Made by a program: the position numbers and the translations under genes. The notes under the pieces are model-generated. The model saw only the letters and a program-made list of their open reading frames with translations. It made no database searches and had not been told where the DNA came from. From assembly GCF_025143825.1 (NCBI RefSeq), contig NZ_CP083560.1:2356001-2420000 (forward strand): DNA of 64,000 nt, read 5' to 3'. This DNA is from Sulfitobacter sp. S223. Lineage in GTDB: Bacteria; Pseudomonadota; Alphaproteobacteria; Rhodobacterales; Rhodobacteraceae. This document shows, piece by piece, positions 8,459 through 22,200 of the stretch; the stretch's first letter is position 1; each line of letters opens with the position of its first letter.

Positions 8459-9629
8459 TCTCGCTCCGCTGGACGAAGCAATTACCCTCCATGCGCTCGA
8501 CCGCGATCCTTTCCCGATCTATCGCCGCCTGCGTGCCGAAGCCCCGGTCGTCCGGGTCAAGGCGGCGGGCCGCACCTTGCTGACCAAGGCGGTTGATACG
8601 AAATACGTCAAGGATAACCCGGAGCTATTCAGTTCTGATGATCCGAACACGCCGATGAAACGCGCCTTCTGGGCGCACACGCTGATGCGCAAGGATGGCG
8701 CCGAGCATCTTCGCGAGCGCATGGCCATGGCACCCGCCTTTGCGCCCAAGGTGATCCGCGACGATTGGGTGCCGCAGTACCAGAAGATCGCGGAGGACTA
8801 CGTGGCACGCTTGCCGCGCGGCGAGGTGGTCGATCTCTTTCCGGCGCTGTCGGGCCCATATTGCGCGCGTGGTCTTGCAGTGCTTCTGGGGATCGAGGAC
8901 GCATCGGACGAACAGATGCAGCGTTGGAGCCAGGCCCTGATCGACGGTGCGGGCAATTTCGGCTGGCGCGATGAACCCTTCGCACGCGCGGACCGCGCCA
9001 ATGAGGAAATGCACGCGCTCTTTGACAGCCTGCAAGACCGGCACCGCGCAGAGCCGAACAACTCCGCGCTTTCGGTCATGCTGAATGCAGATGACCCGAT
9101 CGACGAAAAACAGATCTACGCCAATATCAAGATCGCCATCGGCGGTGGCATCAACGAGCCGCGCGATGCCTTGAATACAATCGTCGTGGGGCTGCTGAGC
9201 AATCCTGACCAGTTCGCGCAAGTCAAGAGGAATGGCGACTGGGACAAAGCATTTGAAGAAGGTGTGCGCTGGGTCGCGCCAATCTCTGCCTCGTCCCGGC
9301 TTGCGACGCAAGACACGGAGATCAGGGGGTACATCATTCCGAAGGGTGATACGGTCATGACCATCCAGGCTAGCGCCAATCGTGACGAGGATGTCGTTGA
9401 GGACGGCGAGATTTTTAACGTCTACCGTGACAAGATCCTGCACCAATCCTTCGGGAACGGCCCGCATTTCTGTCAGGGAACGCATGTGGCGCGCCGCGCG
9501 GTGGCGCAGGTCATGCTGCCGCTGCTGTTCGACCACTTCCCAAACATGTCCCTACCAGATCCAGACGCTGTGATTTGGCGCGGTTTCGGCTTTCGCGGAC
9601 CTATTCAAATACCCGTATTGCTGAACTGA
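8451..9629 (+). CDS. Cytochrome P450
   Basis: 392-residue soluble bacterial P450. The heme-binding loop FGNGPHFCQG has its axial Cys near residue 339, the K-helix ExxR is EEGVR near 269, and the meander and SASSRLATQD region follows. The I helix reads AIGGGINEPRDAL near 228-240. The usual acid-Thr pair is Glu-Pro here, so the normal oxygen-activation Thr is absent. The ATG at 8451 is chosen over GTG at 8448 and overlaps the amidohydrolase stop by eight bases. No ferredoxin or reductase gene is visible in the neighbourhood, so electron partners must be encoded elsewhere. Hydroxylation or O-demethylation of an aromatic substrate fits the context but is inference. Confidence 0.9.
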   Translation: MADLAPLDEAITLHALDRDPFPIYRRLRAEAPVVRVKAAGRTLLTKAVDTKYVKDNPELFSSDDPNTPMKRAFWAHTLMRKDGAEHLRERMAMAPAFAPKVIRDDWVPQYQKIAEDYVARLPRGEVVDLFPALSGPYCARGLAVLLGIEDASDEQMQRWSQALIDGAGNFGWRDEPFARADRANEEMHALFDSLQDRHRAEPNNSALSVMLNADDPIDEKQIYANIKIAIGGGINEPRDALNTIVVGLLSNPDQFAQVKRNGDWDKAFEEGVRWVAPISASSRLATQDTEIRGYIIPKGDTVMTIQASANRDEDVVEDGEIFNVYRDKILHQSFGNGPHFCQGTHVARRAVAQVMLPLLFDHFPNMSLPDPDAVIWRGFGFRGPIQIPVLLN

Positions 9630-9663
9630 CCCCGGACATTTTGAGAAACCCCGGAGATAAAAC

Positions 9664-9813
9664 ATGCCTGTGCACCCTCCTCCACAGAAAAGATGGGATG
9701 AATTAGCGTCTTATCGGGGGTTTAATGACTGCTATGGTGATTTCCGTTGCAACGCAGCAGCAGATGGCATGCCGCATCCGAAAAGCGATGCTGCGAAGGC
9801 AATTGCTGCATGA
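9664..9813 (+). CDS. Small ORF, possible gene remnant
   Basis: 49 codons starting MPVHPPPQKRWDELASYRG, preceded by GGAG at a good ribosome-binding distance, 34 bases after the P450 stop. The start context looks real, but the second half runs into repeat-like intergenic sequence rich in GCAGC. It may be the stump of a former fourth gene in the amidohydrolase-P450 operon. No family was recognised. Confidence 0.3.
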   Translation: MPVHPPPQKRWDELASYRGFNDCYGDFRCNAAADGMPHPKSDAAKAIAA

Positions 9814-10230
9814 GCAAAAAGGAAGCTCAGTCCGCACAGCTGACCTTAGCGTATAGCGCAGCGAAAGACTGCTATCGGCCGTAAGCGGCACTCGATAGTA
9901 AGGGCGGATTGCGATCATACGCTGCAAAGGCGCAGCTACAATGCTCGTAGGGCAGAGCGGGCATTTCAAAGCCTCGTACCGTCTATGCCGAATGTGGCAC
10001 AAAAGCTGCCAAAGACGCCGCTTGGCGTTTAGACCGACGCTGTATTATTTAAAAGAATTGAGAATGAAATTTGGCGCGTCTTACTGGACTATTTGGAAAC
10101 CTATCCGCTCTTTGGATTATTGATAGGCGGGATTGGCAACAGGCTAGCGATGCCCCTTCAAATTACCTGAATAGCGAAGGATAGGGGATGCATGTCATCT
10201 GTTCCGACACCCATCCCCCGAGACAGTCCC
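9814..10230. repeat. Intergenic repeat-like sequence, no gene seen
   Basis: About 400 bases between the P450 operon and the end of the giant gene. It contains degenerate copies of elements seen elsewhere in the window (AGCGCAGCGAAAGACTGC, GTAGGGCAGAGCGGGC). A weak stem GGGGATG / CATCCCC with a long loop just below the giant gene's stop could terminate it. No convincing coding sequence was found. Confidence 0.4.
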
Positions 10231-13200
10231 CTAGAGAAGATCGAAGGACGAATCTTCCGCCAGACCGACGATAAGCGCCTCTTCTAGTGCTGCGTCAAAT
10301 ATCTGCAGATCCGCAATTTCTCCTGAGAACGGATTGGTGAAAGAACCGTTGCCTGTGGCGCTTGCCCAACCAAGGCCCCCGACCTGCAGGAATTCCTGAT
10401 TGGTCTCCCATGAGGATACAAGGCCTGATTGCTCGCCTCGCAACACGCCATCGACCCAGAGCTGGACACCCTCATCGGCAAACACAGCAGCCACCTCGTA
10501 CTCCTGACCAGCGTTCAAATTCTCGAAAACCTGCGTCGAGCTATTCGCGCCATCTTGGAAGCGTACAATCAGATCGCTATTTTCGATGTATGCTGCAAAG
10601 TGATTGCCTCCGCCCACGAAGCCTGACGCATCCTTGACGACCAAACCCTGACGAACGCCCGGATTGTCGTCAATAAAGGAGAAGGCGATGGTACCCTCTC
10701 TGAATTCGAAGGTCTCTGAGGGCGCGATATTCTGCACCTGTGCCGCACTACCATCGTAGCTCCGAATTCCAAGCTGCTCCAGCACCGCGGTTGGCAAGAC
10801 CGGTTCTGTCGTAACACCGATGCTGACAGTGGCCATATCCGTTGGGCCGTCCCCATCAGACAGAACGTATTCGAAGGTAACAGTGCCAACAAAGTCCGGA
10901 TCGCTGGCCGTGTAAGACACAGTTCCATCACCATTATTGACGATGGACCCGTTAGCGGGATCGACGATAGAGAGGATGCTCAGCGCATCACCGTCTGCGT
11001 CCGTGTCATTTGCCAATAAATCAATGAGTACCGCTTCACCCTGCAAAACATTCGCGAAATCATCGTTCGCTACAGGATTGTCTTCAACCCCATTGACCGA
11101 AACGCTGACGTTCGACACATCCGTACCGCCGCGACCGTCAGCGATGACAAAGTCGAAGCTATCGGTCCCAAAGAAATCAGCATCAGGTGTGTAGCTGACA
11201 GTGCCATCGCCATTTAACACGACTGTCCCATTCGTCGGCTCCGACAATACTTCGGCAACAGTTAGGCTATCCCCGTCGAGATCAGAGTCGTTAGCTGTTG
11301 GGTCAAACGTGATCATGGTGTCCTCATCCAAAAAGATCACATCATCTACAGCCACTGGATCTGCGTTTGGCGGCCCGTCAGCATGCAGTGTCGCGATCTG
11401 ATCTGGCGTAAGGCTCACATCATACAGTTGTTTGTCAGTGATTGTCCCCGCGAAGGGCGACACAAAGCCTGCCGCACCAGAGGCGCTTGCCCATCCGAGA
11501 CCTCCCCACTGGATGTATTCGACATTCTGTGTCCAATCCATCACCAGCGGATTACTTCCCACTGCCACGCCATCCAGATAAAGAGTGCTACCCCCTGCCC
11601 CGAAGCTGGCAGCGACATCGTAAGTGACCCCTGCTTGGATGTTGGGAACTGTAAAGATGGCGTCAGCCGTGCCGTTCTGGAAACGAGCGGTCAGCGTACT
11701 GCCCTGCAGATAGAGCGCAAAGTGGTTGCCCCCACCAACGTATCCGGACGCATCTTTAGAGAACAAACCTTGCTGGCCAATGGTATCGGCTGCGGTGAAG
11801 GAGAAATTGAGTGTCCCTTCTGCAATCGAGTAGAGCCCGGAATGCGCGATTTCTTGAACGCTGTTGTTCGCACCGTTGAACACAGAGGTACCCGGCACAT
11901 CCACGATAGGTATCGGGATACTTGTCACCTCGATCTCTACTGTGGCTGTATCGGTCAACGCACCATCGGAGACCTCATAGGTAAAGCTATCAATACCTGA
12001 AAAACCTGCAGTGGTCGGGGTGTAGGTTACCGTACCGTTGGCGTTCACTTCTACGCTGCCGTGTGCGCCTTGGCTGACGTCGGATATAGACAGCGAGTCA
12101 TCGTCCACGTCCACGTCATTGCTTAGCACATCAATGATAACAGCAGTGTCCTGCGACACTGAGGCAATGTCATCAGATGCGACCGGCCCGTCATTCACAG
12201 GAGCCACGTTGACAGTCACAAGCCCGCTGTCGCTGCCACCGTTGCCGTCTACCACAGACACTTCGAATGTGTCGGTTCCGTTGAAATCGGCGTCTGGCGT
12301 GTAGGTCACTGTGCCGTCTGTGTTCAACACAGCCGCCCCGTTTGTCGGATCTGTCAGGATCGCTGCGACCACAACCGTATCGCCATTGCCGTCGGTATCG
12401 TTATCGGCAGGATTAAAGATGATCGACGTATCTTCATCCGTAGCAACGATATCATCCACAGCGACCGGCTGCTGGTTCGGCGCCTCCAGTATCGAGACTG
12501 TGACCGTTGCAGTATCGGCTGTGCCGCCGTTGCCGTCTTCGACGGTGTAGGTAAAGCTGTCCTCGCCTGTCACACCGATGTTCGGTGTATAGGTGACAGT
12601 CCCATCGCCGTTGGCGACCACGCTACCAAGCAATCCATCGCTCACCGCCACAACTGTCAAAGCATCGCCATCGGGATCGACATCGTTCGATATCACGTCA
12701 ATGACTGCCGCTGTATCAATCACAGTAGAGGCCACATCATCGTTGGCTGTGGGATCGTCATTCACCGCATTCACAGTCACAGTAACGGTCGAGACGGCGA
12801 AGCCGCCGATGCCATCCGCCACCTGCACGTCAAAGCTGTCTGTGCCGTTGAAATCTGCATCTGGCGTGTAGGTCACATCACCGCCAAGACCCAGAACAGC
12901 AGACCCGTTGGACGGATCGGTCACAACGCTTACCACAGTGACGGGATCACCGTCGGGGTCGACATCGTTGTCTGCCGGATTAAAGACAACGGCTTGATCC
13001 TCGTCCACAGACACTGCGTCCGGTTGCGCTGTGGGCGGCGAGTTCGAGGCCGTGGATGTCGCGGCCAAGGCCGCAATCTGCGAGGCCGTAAGCTCCTGCG
13101 CGTAAATCTGGCGATCTGCCAGAATACCGTTAAAGGGCGCGTCAAAGCCGAAGTCGCCGCTTGCACTTGCCCAGCCACGGCCCCCCCATTGGATTGCCTC

Positions 13201-16200
13201 GACGTTTAGGCCCCAGTCCGTAACCAGCGGATCAGAGGCGACCGCATTCCCGTTCACCCAAAGGGTCACACCCGATGCGCCAAAGGTGGCTGCGATTTCA
13301 TATTCCTGGCCTACTGCTATCCCGCTGGAGGTAAGGATGGTTTCACTGGCACCATTCTGGAAGCGTGCTGTCAGGGTATTTCCATCAAGGTAGATCACAG
13401 CATGATTGCCGCCCCCCACATAACCGGAAGCATCCTTCGAAAAGAGCCCCTGTGGCCCGCTGGTGGTATCCGCGATAAAGGAGAAGGCGATCGTGCCTTG
13501 GGATATTTCGTAGGCTTCATCGTGCGGCAATTCGATCACATCGCCTGCGATACCGTCGAACGTAACAGCACCCGGCGCGTCAAAGATCAGAGGCGCGGCA
13601 GTCTTGACCACAAGTGGTGTGCTGGACAGACCCACCTGACCGTCACCCGTGGTCACAACAGCCACCAGTGCGTTCAAACCGCCATCTGGCGTCGCACCTC
13701 CGTCGGTATCAAGCAGCGACAGGTCCGCCAGACCCACACCGTTGGCATCCAGTGTGACCGAAGCCAGAGCCTTACCGCCCATCGCCTCATTGGCGTAGAA
13801 TGCCAGCTCGTCCGCCGCGATGCCGAACGCAGGCGCGCCACTGGCGATAAATAGCCGCGTATCCATCTGGAGTATCTGCACGGTCGCACCCGCAGGACCG
13901 GTAACTTCGACCGTAAAGTCGGAAGACGTGATATCCACCTGAGTACCCGCAAGCGAGGCAACCTGATCTGGCCCAGCGCCAACCACCGACAAGGTCGGGG
14001 CTGCGATGACCGCTTCAGTCGTGACAACACCTTGGCTACCACCCAAAGACCCACCTGGCAGGTCGAATACGCTTTCATCAAGCAGCGAGCCAAGCGATAC
14101 TTCGGTATTGGTGCCATCAGTGAACGTCACGGTGACTGTGCTACCGATCAATTCATAACCGGAGACAGAACCGGCATTTCCCGCGCCCGGCACCCCTTGG
14201 ATAGAATTCGGATCGATGTCTGTGGTGAAAGTAAACGTCTCTCCGGGGTCAAAGTTTGTGAAATCGATGGTCAGGACGTCAAAGCCGCCATTTCGCGGCT
14301 GGGAAAACGGATCGGATGCCGGATCGGCTGGCATGACCAGACCAGTTGCTGCGGCTCCGGCATTGGGGGTGAAGGGCGAAGCGGTTGCATCCCCCCCCGA
14401 GCCAGTGGGATCAAATACCATATCCGGTAGAATACCCGTCGACAGATCGAAGGACACCTGAGCGATCTGCACACCGGCAGCGCTGTTGTTGGTAAGCTGG
14501 AAACTACCCGCAGCATAGGTGGACGCGTCAAGGTCCGTACCCGGCGTAACAAGGATGCCAAGACTACCGCCCTCAACCTGATCGGTTGGCTGGACGTTTA
14601 CGTCAAAGGTTCCAAGCACAGTCTCGCTGGTGACATTGCCCAGAATATCAGCCACTTCACCATCATTAAGGGTTATTGTGTAGGTACCGTTGTCAGCCGG
14701 ATCAAAGCTGCCGCCTGGAGGCGTGATCTGATAGGTGGCTATTCTGGTTGCGCCATCCGAAGGCACATCAACCGACAGAAGCGTCGCGGTCGTACTGAAT
14801 GCAAGCGCGCCGTTGGACACAGTAACATCGAGAGAGTCGAGCGTTGACACATCAACCGCTGTCGCATCGCTATATGCGATAGTGAAGGTATAGCTGTCCC
14901 CCGTGGTGGTCACATCCGGAGCCGTCAGATCGGCTGTCGGAGCGGCCGTATCCGTATCACCCGCCACAATAATCTCGATACCCTTGATGGCGGGGTTTTC
15001 AGAAAGGTGGAGGAATTCCAGATCGATTGTCCCGTCACTCACCATTGTGTGCGATACCACAGCGCCTGTGCTGAACGCATTGCCCGCAAGCGCGTAAGGG
15101 TCGATGCCCGCAAATGCCGCAGGCACAACACCATCTACGCTGATATCAAACACCCTGTCGCCAGTCGCATCGCCGCTTCCGTCAAGGTCGGGCAAGCCCG
15201 CGTAAAGTTCGGCCACATAAATGCGGACCTCAACCTCGGTCCCTGCAGCCACGTCAAAGGCCCAAGCCATCTCGCCGTTTGCGTCGTTAATCGAATCCCA
15301 ACGCTCGACCCCCATCATCTCGGCCACTGCGCCGGTGCCGGAAAGCAAGGATATGTCGACACCCGAAACAGGGGTACCACTGCCCGGGAAATCATTGTTG
15401 GAACCGGGGTTGACGAGGTATGGCGAATTGCTGTCTTGAAGGTCTTCGGACCAGTTTGGTCCGCCATCAGAGGCAGCAACTTCGGCACCGCCCGCATTCA
15501 CGCGGTAAAGAACATCGCCCGGCTGTGGGCCTGCTTTCTCGTTGACGATCAACGCCAGCGTTTCAGTGGTTGTTGATGTCCCATCATCTGCCGTGACCGT
15601 GATCGTGTAGGCACCATCATCCGGTTCGGCTGTGGTCCATGCGAAACTGCCGGTCCCATCGCCATTATCAGCGAAAGAATACTGCGCAGGATCGACGAAA
15701 GTCCCCTCAGCGTCATTCGAAACAGCAACAGAAAGGGCGATGGCGTCACCATCCGCGTCAGTCGCCTGAATTGAGAATGCCGCTTCTGCGCCTTCTCCGA
15801 TCTCGATATCCGCGATCGGGTTTATCACAGGCGCTGCGTTTTCAGCATAGGTGAGGTGGATCGGCGACGTGACCGGCCCTTTGGACGCGTCTGTCACCAC
15901 GTCAATCACGCTGGCGACAATGCCCAATGGCAAGTGCGCTTCGTTCAGCTCACCGAATTCGTTGACCTGATCGGGAACCGAAAGATCAAAGTTCGCAACC
16001 TGAGTGAAGTCGAACAGGCTGGAAATATCCTGAACAGAGCCGTCCAGCGGAACATCCACATATAGTATTTCCACCGCATTGTTGGCCGGAAACCCGGAAT
16101 CCTCCAGCGCCTGCAACTGTTGGTCAAGGCGATCATGATAGACGTTGACCGGATCGAAGGCCGCGCCATTTGTGTCCGTGAATTCGTTGGTGAAAGGCAC

Positions 16201-19200
16201 AATCATACCTTTAAGCACCATGACCCGTGCTGTTTCGCCCGCCGGTCCTGAAATCAGGATCTGCGGTCCGCCGTCGCCATAGGTGCCCTCATCCCCCGCA
16301 GCGATGCCGCTAACAGAGATATTTACCTCAAGATTGTCGCTATCCTGAGTCGACAGGGCCAATGCACCAATCTGTTCACCGGTCCCCTGCCCCTGCAACT
16401 GGCCGGTAGAACCGGTACCGTCGCTATAGCCAACGGTAAACAGGCTGCCAGCAAGTTCGGCACCACCAATTCCGCCGACATCCCAAATGTTGTTCCCGCC
16501 GGCATTTTGCAGCGGCGCCCCGCTATCCAGCGTGGATTTGCTGGAACCGGCAATGGAATTGGGATCCATATCGAGGCCAAAAGTCAGTGTCTCACCTGGA
16601 TTGAAGTCCGTGAACTCAAGGCGGATGCGTTCATATCCATCTGCCCCGCCAGACCCGAGATACACGATGCCGATCGCATCTTCGTCAAATCCGCCGCCGC
16701 CGTTTGTATCTGTGGGAACCACCAGTCCGGTGCCTCCGTCAGTGCCGTTATTCAGCGTCAGTATTTTTGCTGTGCTGTCTCCGGCGATACCGAAAGGATC
16801 AAAGACCGCGTCAACCAAGACTGCGTCGCTGACATCAATCTCGATAAAGGAGATGTTCTTGTTACCATTGTTAGTGATCTGGAACGACCCGTTGCCGAAG
16901 TTCGACGTTTCGATGTTGTCTTGACCATCATTGATTGTGAGGATTGCCGATCCGCCCGTTGGTTCAGGCTCGACTTCGGCTTCGCGGACCACAATACCGC
17001 TAATCTTGGCGTTATCGACAGAGGCCGAAAAGCTGATATCGATCGCGTCCGGATCACCGTACACATCAGGAGAGAAGGTTTCAGGAAGCGTGAGCACAAA
17101 GGGCTGGTTGATGTCACCACCGGTTTGTTCAAGGATATCCAGATCATCGATTACCAGCTGCCCTTCGACAAAAACGTCAAAGACACGCCCGCCAATTGCA
17201 TTGATCGGCTGGAAAATTTCGGCGAAATGCAGTTCCAGACTATACGCACCCGCTGCCACCGGTATGACGTAGTCAAGTGCGGGATCGGTCGGGGCACCGC
17301 CATAGCGTTCGGTCTCATAGATCGTACCGTCGAATACGGTTTGAGGTCCATTGCCGCCGTTTCCGTCTACATAAACCAAGCCGTTCAAAAAGGCGGTGTC
17401 AGCCGAAAAGTCTATGCCGTCCTGCGTCAAAGCCGGTCCACCGGCATTGATTGCCGCAACGATCTGCCCACCTGTTGCGGGGATCGCTTCGGTCACAAAA
17501 GTCAGCGTCGTGTGGCTGGCATCGCCACCCTGATTCAACCAGAAAGTCACATTGCCGGTCAGCGCGTCGATGTCAAATCCGGCAAAGCCCGAGCTGGTAT
17601 CGTTCAAAGCCGACAGTAGGTCATTACCAACAAACCCCTCGTTGAAGACAAGACCGCCGTTGAGGTCACCGGGTTCGACAACTCCGTCAGGGGATTGGCC
17701 GAGCTGGGGGACCGCAGGATCAAGTGTCAGATCATCACCGAGCTTGAGGCCTAAGAAACCACTGTTTCCGGGATCAGCCACATAATTGTCCAGCAGCACA
17801 TCTGCCAAACGGTAGCCGTCAGGGATTTCGACTGTGATGAAGTCACGGTCGGCGTTCGAGCCTTCCAGATTGGAAACAATTGTTGTGCTGCCGCCAGCAG
17901 GCAGCAGGATCGCATCCGGCGCATCGGCGTCAGAAGAGAAGTCACCTCCGGAAACGGCCAAACCGTTCACCGTATCCGCTGGATCCGCCGCACCGGCAGC
18001 AAGAATTTCAATACCACGGACAGCGGGGTTGTTCACCGCGCCGTGCAGGAAATCCAGATCAAGCACGCCATCGGTGATTGCCGTCGTGTAGGACAGGACG
18101 AACGCCGCATTGCCATTGGTATCAAACGGCGAAATTGCGCTAAAGATTGTTGGCACCACTCCTTCAACGGCCACGTCAAAGGACCGCTCACCCGGAGCGC
18201 TTTGTGTGGCTGACCCCTCGGCCAGATACAGGTTCACGGTATAATCACCAGCCACAAGCCCGCCGAATTCATATTGCATTTCTGCGTCGTCTGTGGCGCT
18301 GACAGGGTCCCAACGCTCAGTATCGAAGATGGCCGATGGGGCGCCGTTAACATCCGCCGGATCAACTGTGATAGTCGCCGTCGACGCAAAGGTATTGCCA
18401 CCGCCCGCCACAAGGAACGGTGTCGGGTTGACACCGCTATCCTCGGACCAGTTTGGTCCGCCATCGGTCGCAGCAACTTCTGCGCCACCGGAGTTGATGC
18501 GGAACAGGACCTGACCCGGTTCTGTCACCGTGTCGTCGTCCTCAATTGTTACGCTGGCTGTGGCCACACCGATATTGGCGTTCGGACCCACGCTCAGGAT
18601 ATTAATGGAAAACGCTTCATTTGCCTCAGGCAAGGCATCCTGCAAGATGTTTACCAAGAATGTGACGTCGGACGAACTGCCGGCAATGGAGACCGTATCA
18701 GTATAAATACCTGTGACAGTATCATAGCTCGCGGACGCATCGCTGTATGAATAGTCTTCCAGAGGCGTGGCACCGCCGGGCACTATTTCAAAGGTAATAT
18801 CGACGGTCTCTGCAGCCGGCACTGTGATATCAGTGGCCAGTGAAATCTGTACCTGTCCGATATCTTCGGTAACAACCTGATCACCACTTATGATCGACAC
18901 GGTGGGGTCAACGTCCGCACCTGCCAGCTTGATAATCTCGATCCCGTTGATCAACGGGTTTTCTACGCCATGCAAGAATTCAATGTTAAGCTGCCCGTCT
19001 GTGACCGTGACCTCGTTCGAGATTACCCCACCGACAAGGTTACCGAAACCGGCGCTAAGGTCGATATCGTCAAGATTGGGAAGAACGGCACCTTCGATAG
19101 CAACGTCGAATACCCGGGTTCCAGGCGTCCCTGTCCCAGTATACCCGTTGCCCATGTATAGCCGCACCTCGTAGACACCGACACCGACATCAAAACCCCA

Positions 19201-22200
19201 TTGCATTTCCGTCCCACCGGCCTGATCCCAACGCTCGGTCTGGAAAATTGCGGCAGGCACTTCTGGCCCCACAGACGCACCGGGAGCCACATTGAAACCG
19301 TTGAGGTTATTTTCACCCGCATCAATCAGGAAAGCGCTGTTTGCGGTGTCGGTATCCGCGGACCAATTCGGCCCGTCGTCAAGGGATGCAATCTCGGCAC
19401 CGCCTGCATTCACGCGGTAAAGAACCGTTTCATTGTCGATGCCCACGGTCACCGAAGCAGTGGCCGTCAGACCATCGGAATCCGTGACTGTATAGCTAAA
19501 GCTGCCCTCGCCTTGAAAGCCCGCCGTAGGACTGAAGGTGATGCTGTCGTCGGAAGGATCACCCGCTGTTCCGTTGTTATTAAGCAAAACAGTACCGTTA
19601 ACCGCATCACCGACCGCTGTGATGGTAAGAGTATCATCCGCATTTGCGTCTGTGTCGTTGACCAATAGTTGGCTGGTAGACACGGTGATCGCCTCATCCA
19701 AACCGGTGGAGATCAGATCATCTTCGGCCATTGGGGCTGTCGGGGTTTCTGTGGCGCTGATCTGGATATCATCGAACACAGCCTGAAAGGCGTCTGCTTC
19801 GGCTTCTCCGTTGTTGGTCGCGAACAGACCAACGGCAAGGCCGGTCTGCTGCCCCTGCACAGAACTGTCACCTTTTATGGCATCCAGCACGGCCGTCCCG
19901 CTGAGCGATATCGGCGTGCCAACAACCACTGAGGTTCCGGTGGCGGTTTCATACGTGATTGTTGCTGTGGCAGTTTCCGCCACGATATCGATGTCCAGCT
20001 CGGCAAAGATTTTCTTGGCCTCTGCCTCGGTGACATCGAAAATACCATCTGCTTGAATGAATTGATCCGCGGCAACCGCATCGCCGTCCTCAAGCGTCAC
20101 CTGAATTTCCCCATTCGGGTGCTGGATTGCGACAACCTTAAGGTAATTGGACTGATCGCCGGTGCCGATGTATCCGCCTATCTGCTGGTACGTGCCGGTA
20201 AATGCATCGCCCGGATTGAAGAATGACCACCGGATATTGAGCGTGTCGACTGCATCGCTAAGAACCACGCCGGTGTGGAACAGGAATTCACCACTATTTG
20301 ATCCGGTGAAGGGATCACCGTTCGACACGGTTTCGATAACAGTCGCCCCCCCCCCAGCAGCGGTGTTAAATTTCACGTTATCAAGGTTAACGTCCTGATC
20401 GGGCGCGCTGGACGGCTCTTGGAAAAAGGCCTCGAAATCCGTGGTGCCGTTGACCATAACACCCGTCAAACCGCCGCCATAGCCGTCAGGGCCGGGGAAA
20501 TCATCCCCTACGCCAGAGGCAGCGAAGCTCCATGTATAGGTCTGGTTGCCCTCAATAAGGACAGAGGTTCCGTTGGTGTCGTCACGGGTAAACGGGTCAA
20601 CTGCGTTTAGAAGGCCATCGTTGTCAAAATCATTATCATTGGGAAGCACCACATCGCTGGGCACCCAAACGCTGATGTCATTCGAGCCGATTTCGGCAAT
20701 CCAGATACTGCCATCAGGCGCAACTGTCACATCCAGCGGGTTGATCAAATTCCCCGCAAAACCCGGCAGTTGATAGGTGCCGTCGCCTGCACCGGTGGGC
20801 ACAAAGTCATCAGCAGTCCCCAAGATGCCATCAGGACCAGGATCAACCAGTGCTTCAACAGCGGTGCCGGCATCATTCAAATTCAGAACCGTGAGGTTAT
20901 CGTTGAACTGCGTGACAAGCAGCGATCCATCCAGCGCGCCATCAAAGGCTGTCCCATTGGAATTGTAGTAGACAAGACCGTTGCTCGACGACCCCACTGT
21001 CACCAACGAATTCGATTCCACGCTGCTATGCGGGACCCGAACACCGCTTTCTGCCAAGCGTACAGGATCGCCTGTGAACTTGGATGGATCAATCAGGAAA
21101 CCGTCTGCGATCTGCACGCCATCCGGCACAAGCGCAGACAGGTCGCTTACGGTGTTTGGCGTCACGGAACCATCAGGATTCCCGTTATCATCATAGACTG
21201 TCCACGACAGGTTTTGATTGGACCGCGCCGGGTTCGGGTGGCCGTAATAACCACCATCTTCTATCAAGAACAGAGGTTCGGCAGCGCCCGTGCCACCGTT
21301 GTTGGGCTGCTGGGATGCCTCGCCATCCACAACAACCGGATCGCCCCCCAAATTGCCGTTGGATCCATTATCAACAGTGTAGAGTTGCCCCGAAGGCGAC
21401 ATGACCAAGTCGTAAGGGTTGCGGAACCCGTCAGCAAAGATGCGCAAAGGCGCATCCGCAGGCAGCACAGCCATGTTCAATCCGTCATTGCCCCCGAACG
21501 GTCCGTTCACATCCATCCCGTTAGCGTCTTCGCGCACACCGTCATTCGCAACGCTGGGATCATCCAGCGTCGGCAGATCATAAACATAGTCCCGAACTGT
21601 GCCGCCTTGGCCGCCGTCAGCGTCCTGCAAAACGGGGCGCGATGCGAGATCGACCAGATCAATCTCCAGAACAGATCCGGAAAGGGCGTATTCCCCTGTA
21701 TATGAGAAGAAAGACGATGGTGCGCCGTTATTGGTATTGCCACCCACGGCCAGATACAGAGTTTCGCCATCCGGACTAAGCACCATACCGTTGGTGGCGT
21801 GGTTCTCTTCGGATCGCGGCAAACCGCGGATCAGATCCAGCTGCACCCATTCTGTACCGGTCCAGCTTACTTGGGTGACGATACCGGAATTTGTGTCCAA
21901 GTTAACCTCGCCGTTCGAGGAAATCCGCGGATCGCTTGATGAAATATAGAGCACGGGATTTTCGGCCGTGCCCGCCACCACGATCCCTGTCACCTGTCTG
22001 TTCGCCTCACCAGACAGCGATCCATCATCGTTGTGGTTCTGCAACCCGGTCACAACGCCAAGCCCGCTCGCAAGCGTCAGGGCTTCGTGATCGGTGGCGA
22101 CATATTGGCCATCTTCAATCGTGACTGTGAAGGCATTCACCGTGCCGTTCTGTTCCGCAACGTACAAACGGCCATCCGGTCCGAATTGTAGTGATGTCGG

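Noticed and set aside
16507..17619. Long open frame antisense to the giant gene (370 codons), with others at 20770-21705 and 11383-12000
   Set aside because: They mirror the low-stop antisense frames of a gene rich in Gly, Asp, Thr and Val codons. The translations show no family features, and the sense gene is certain from its domain repeats.
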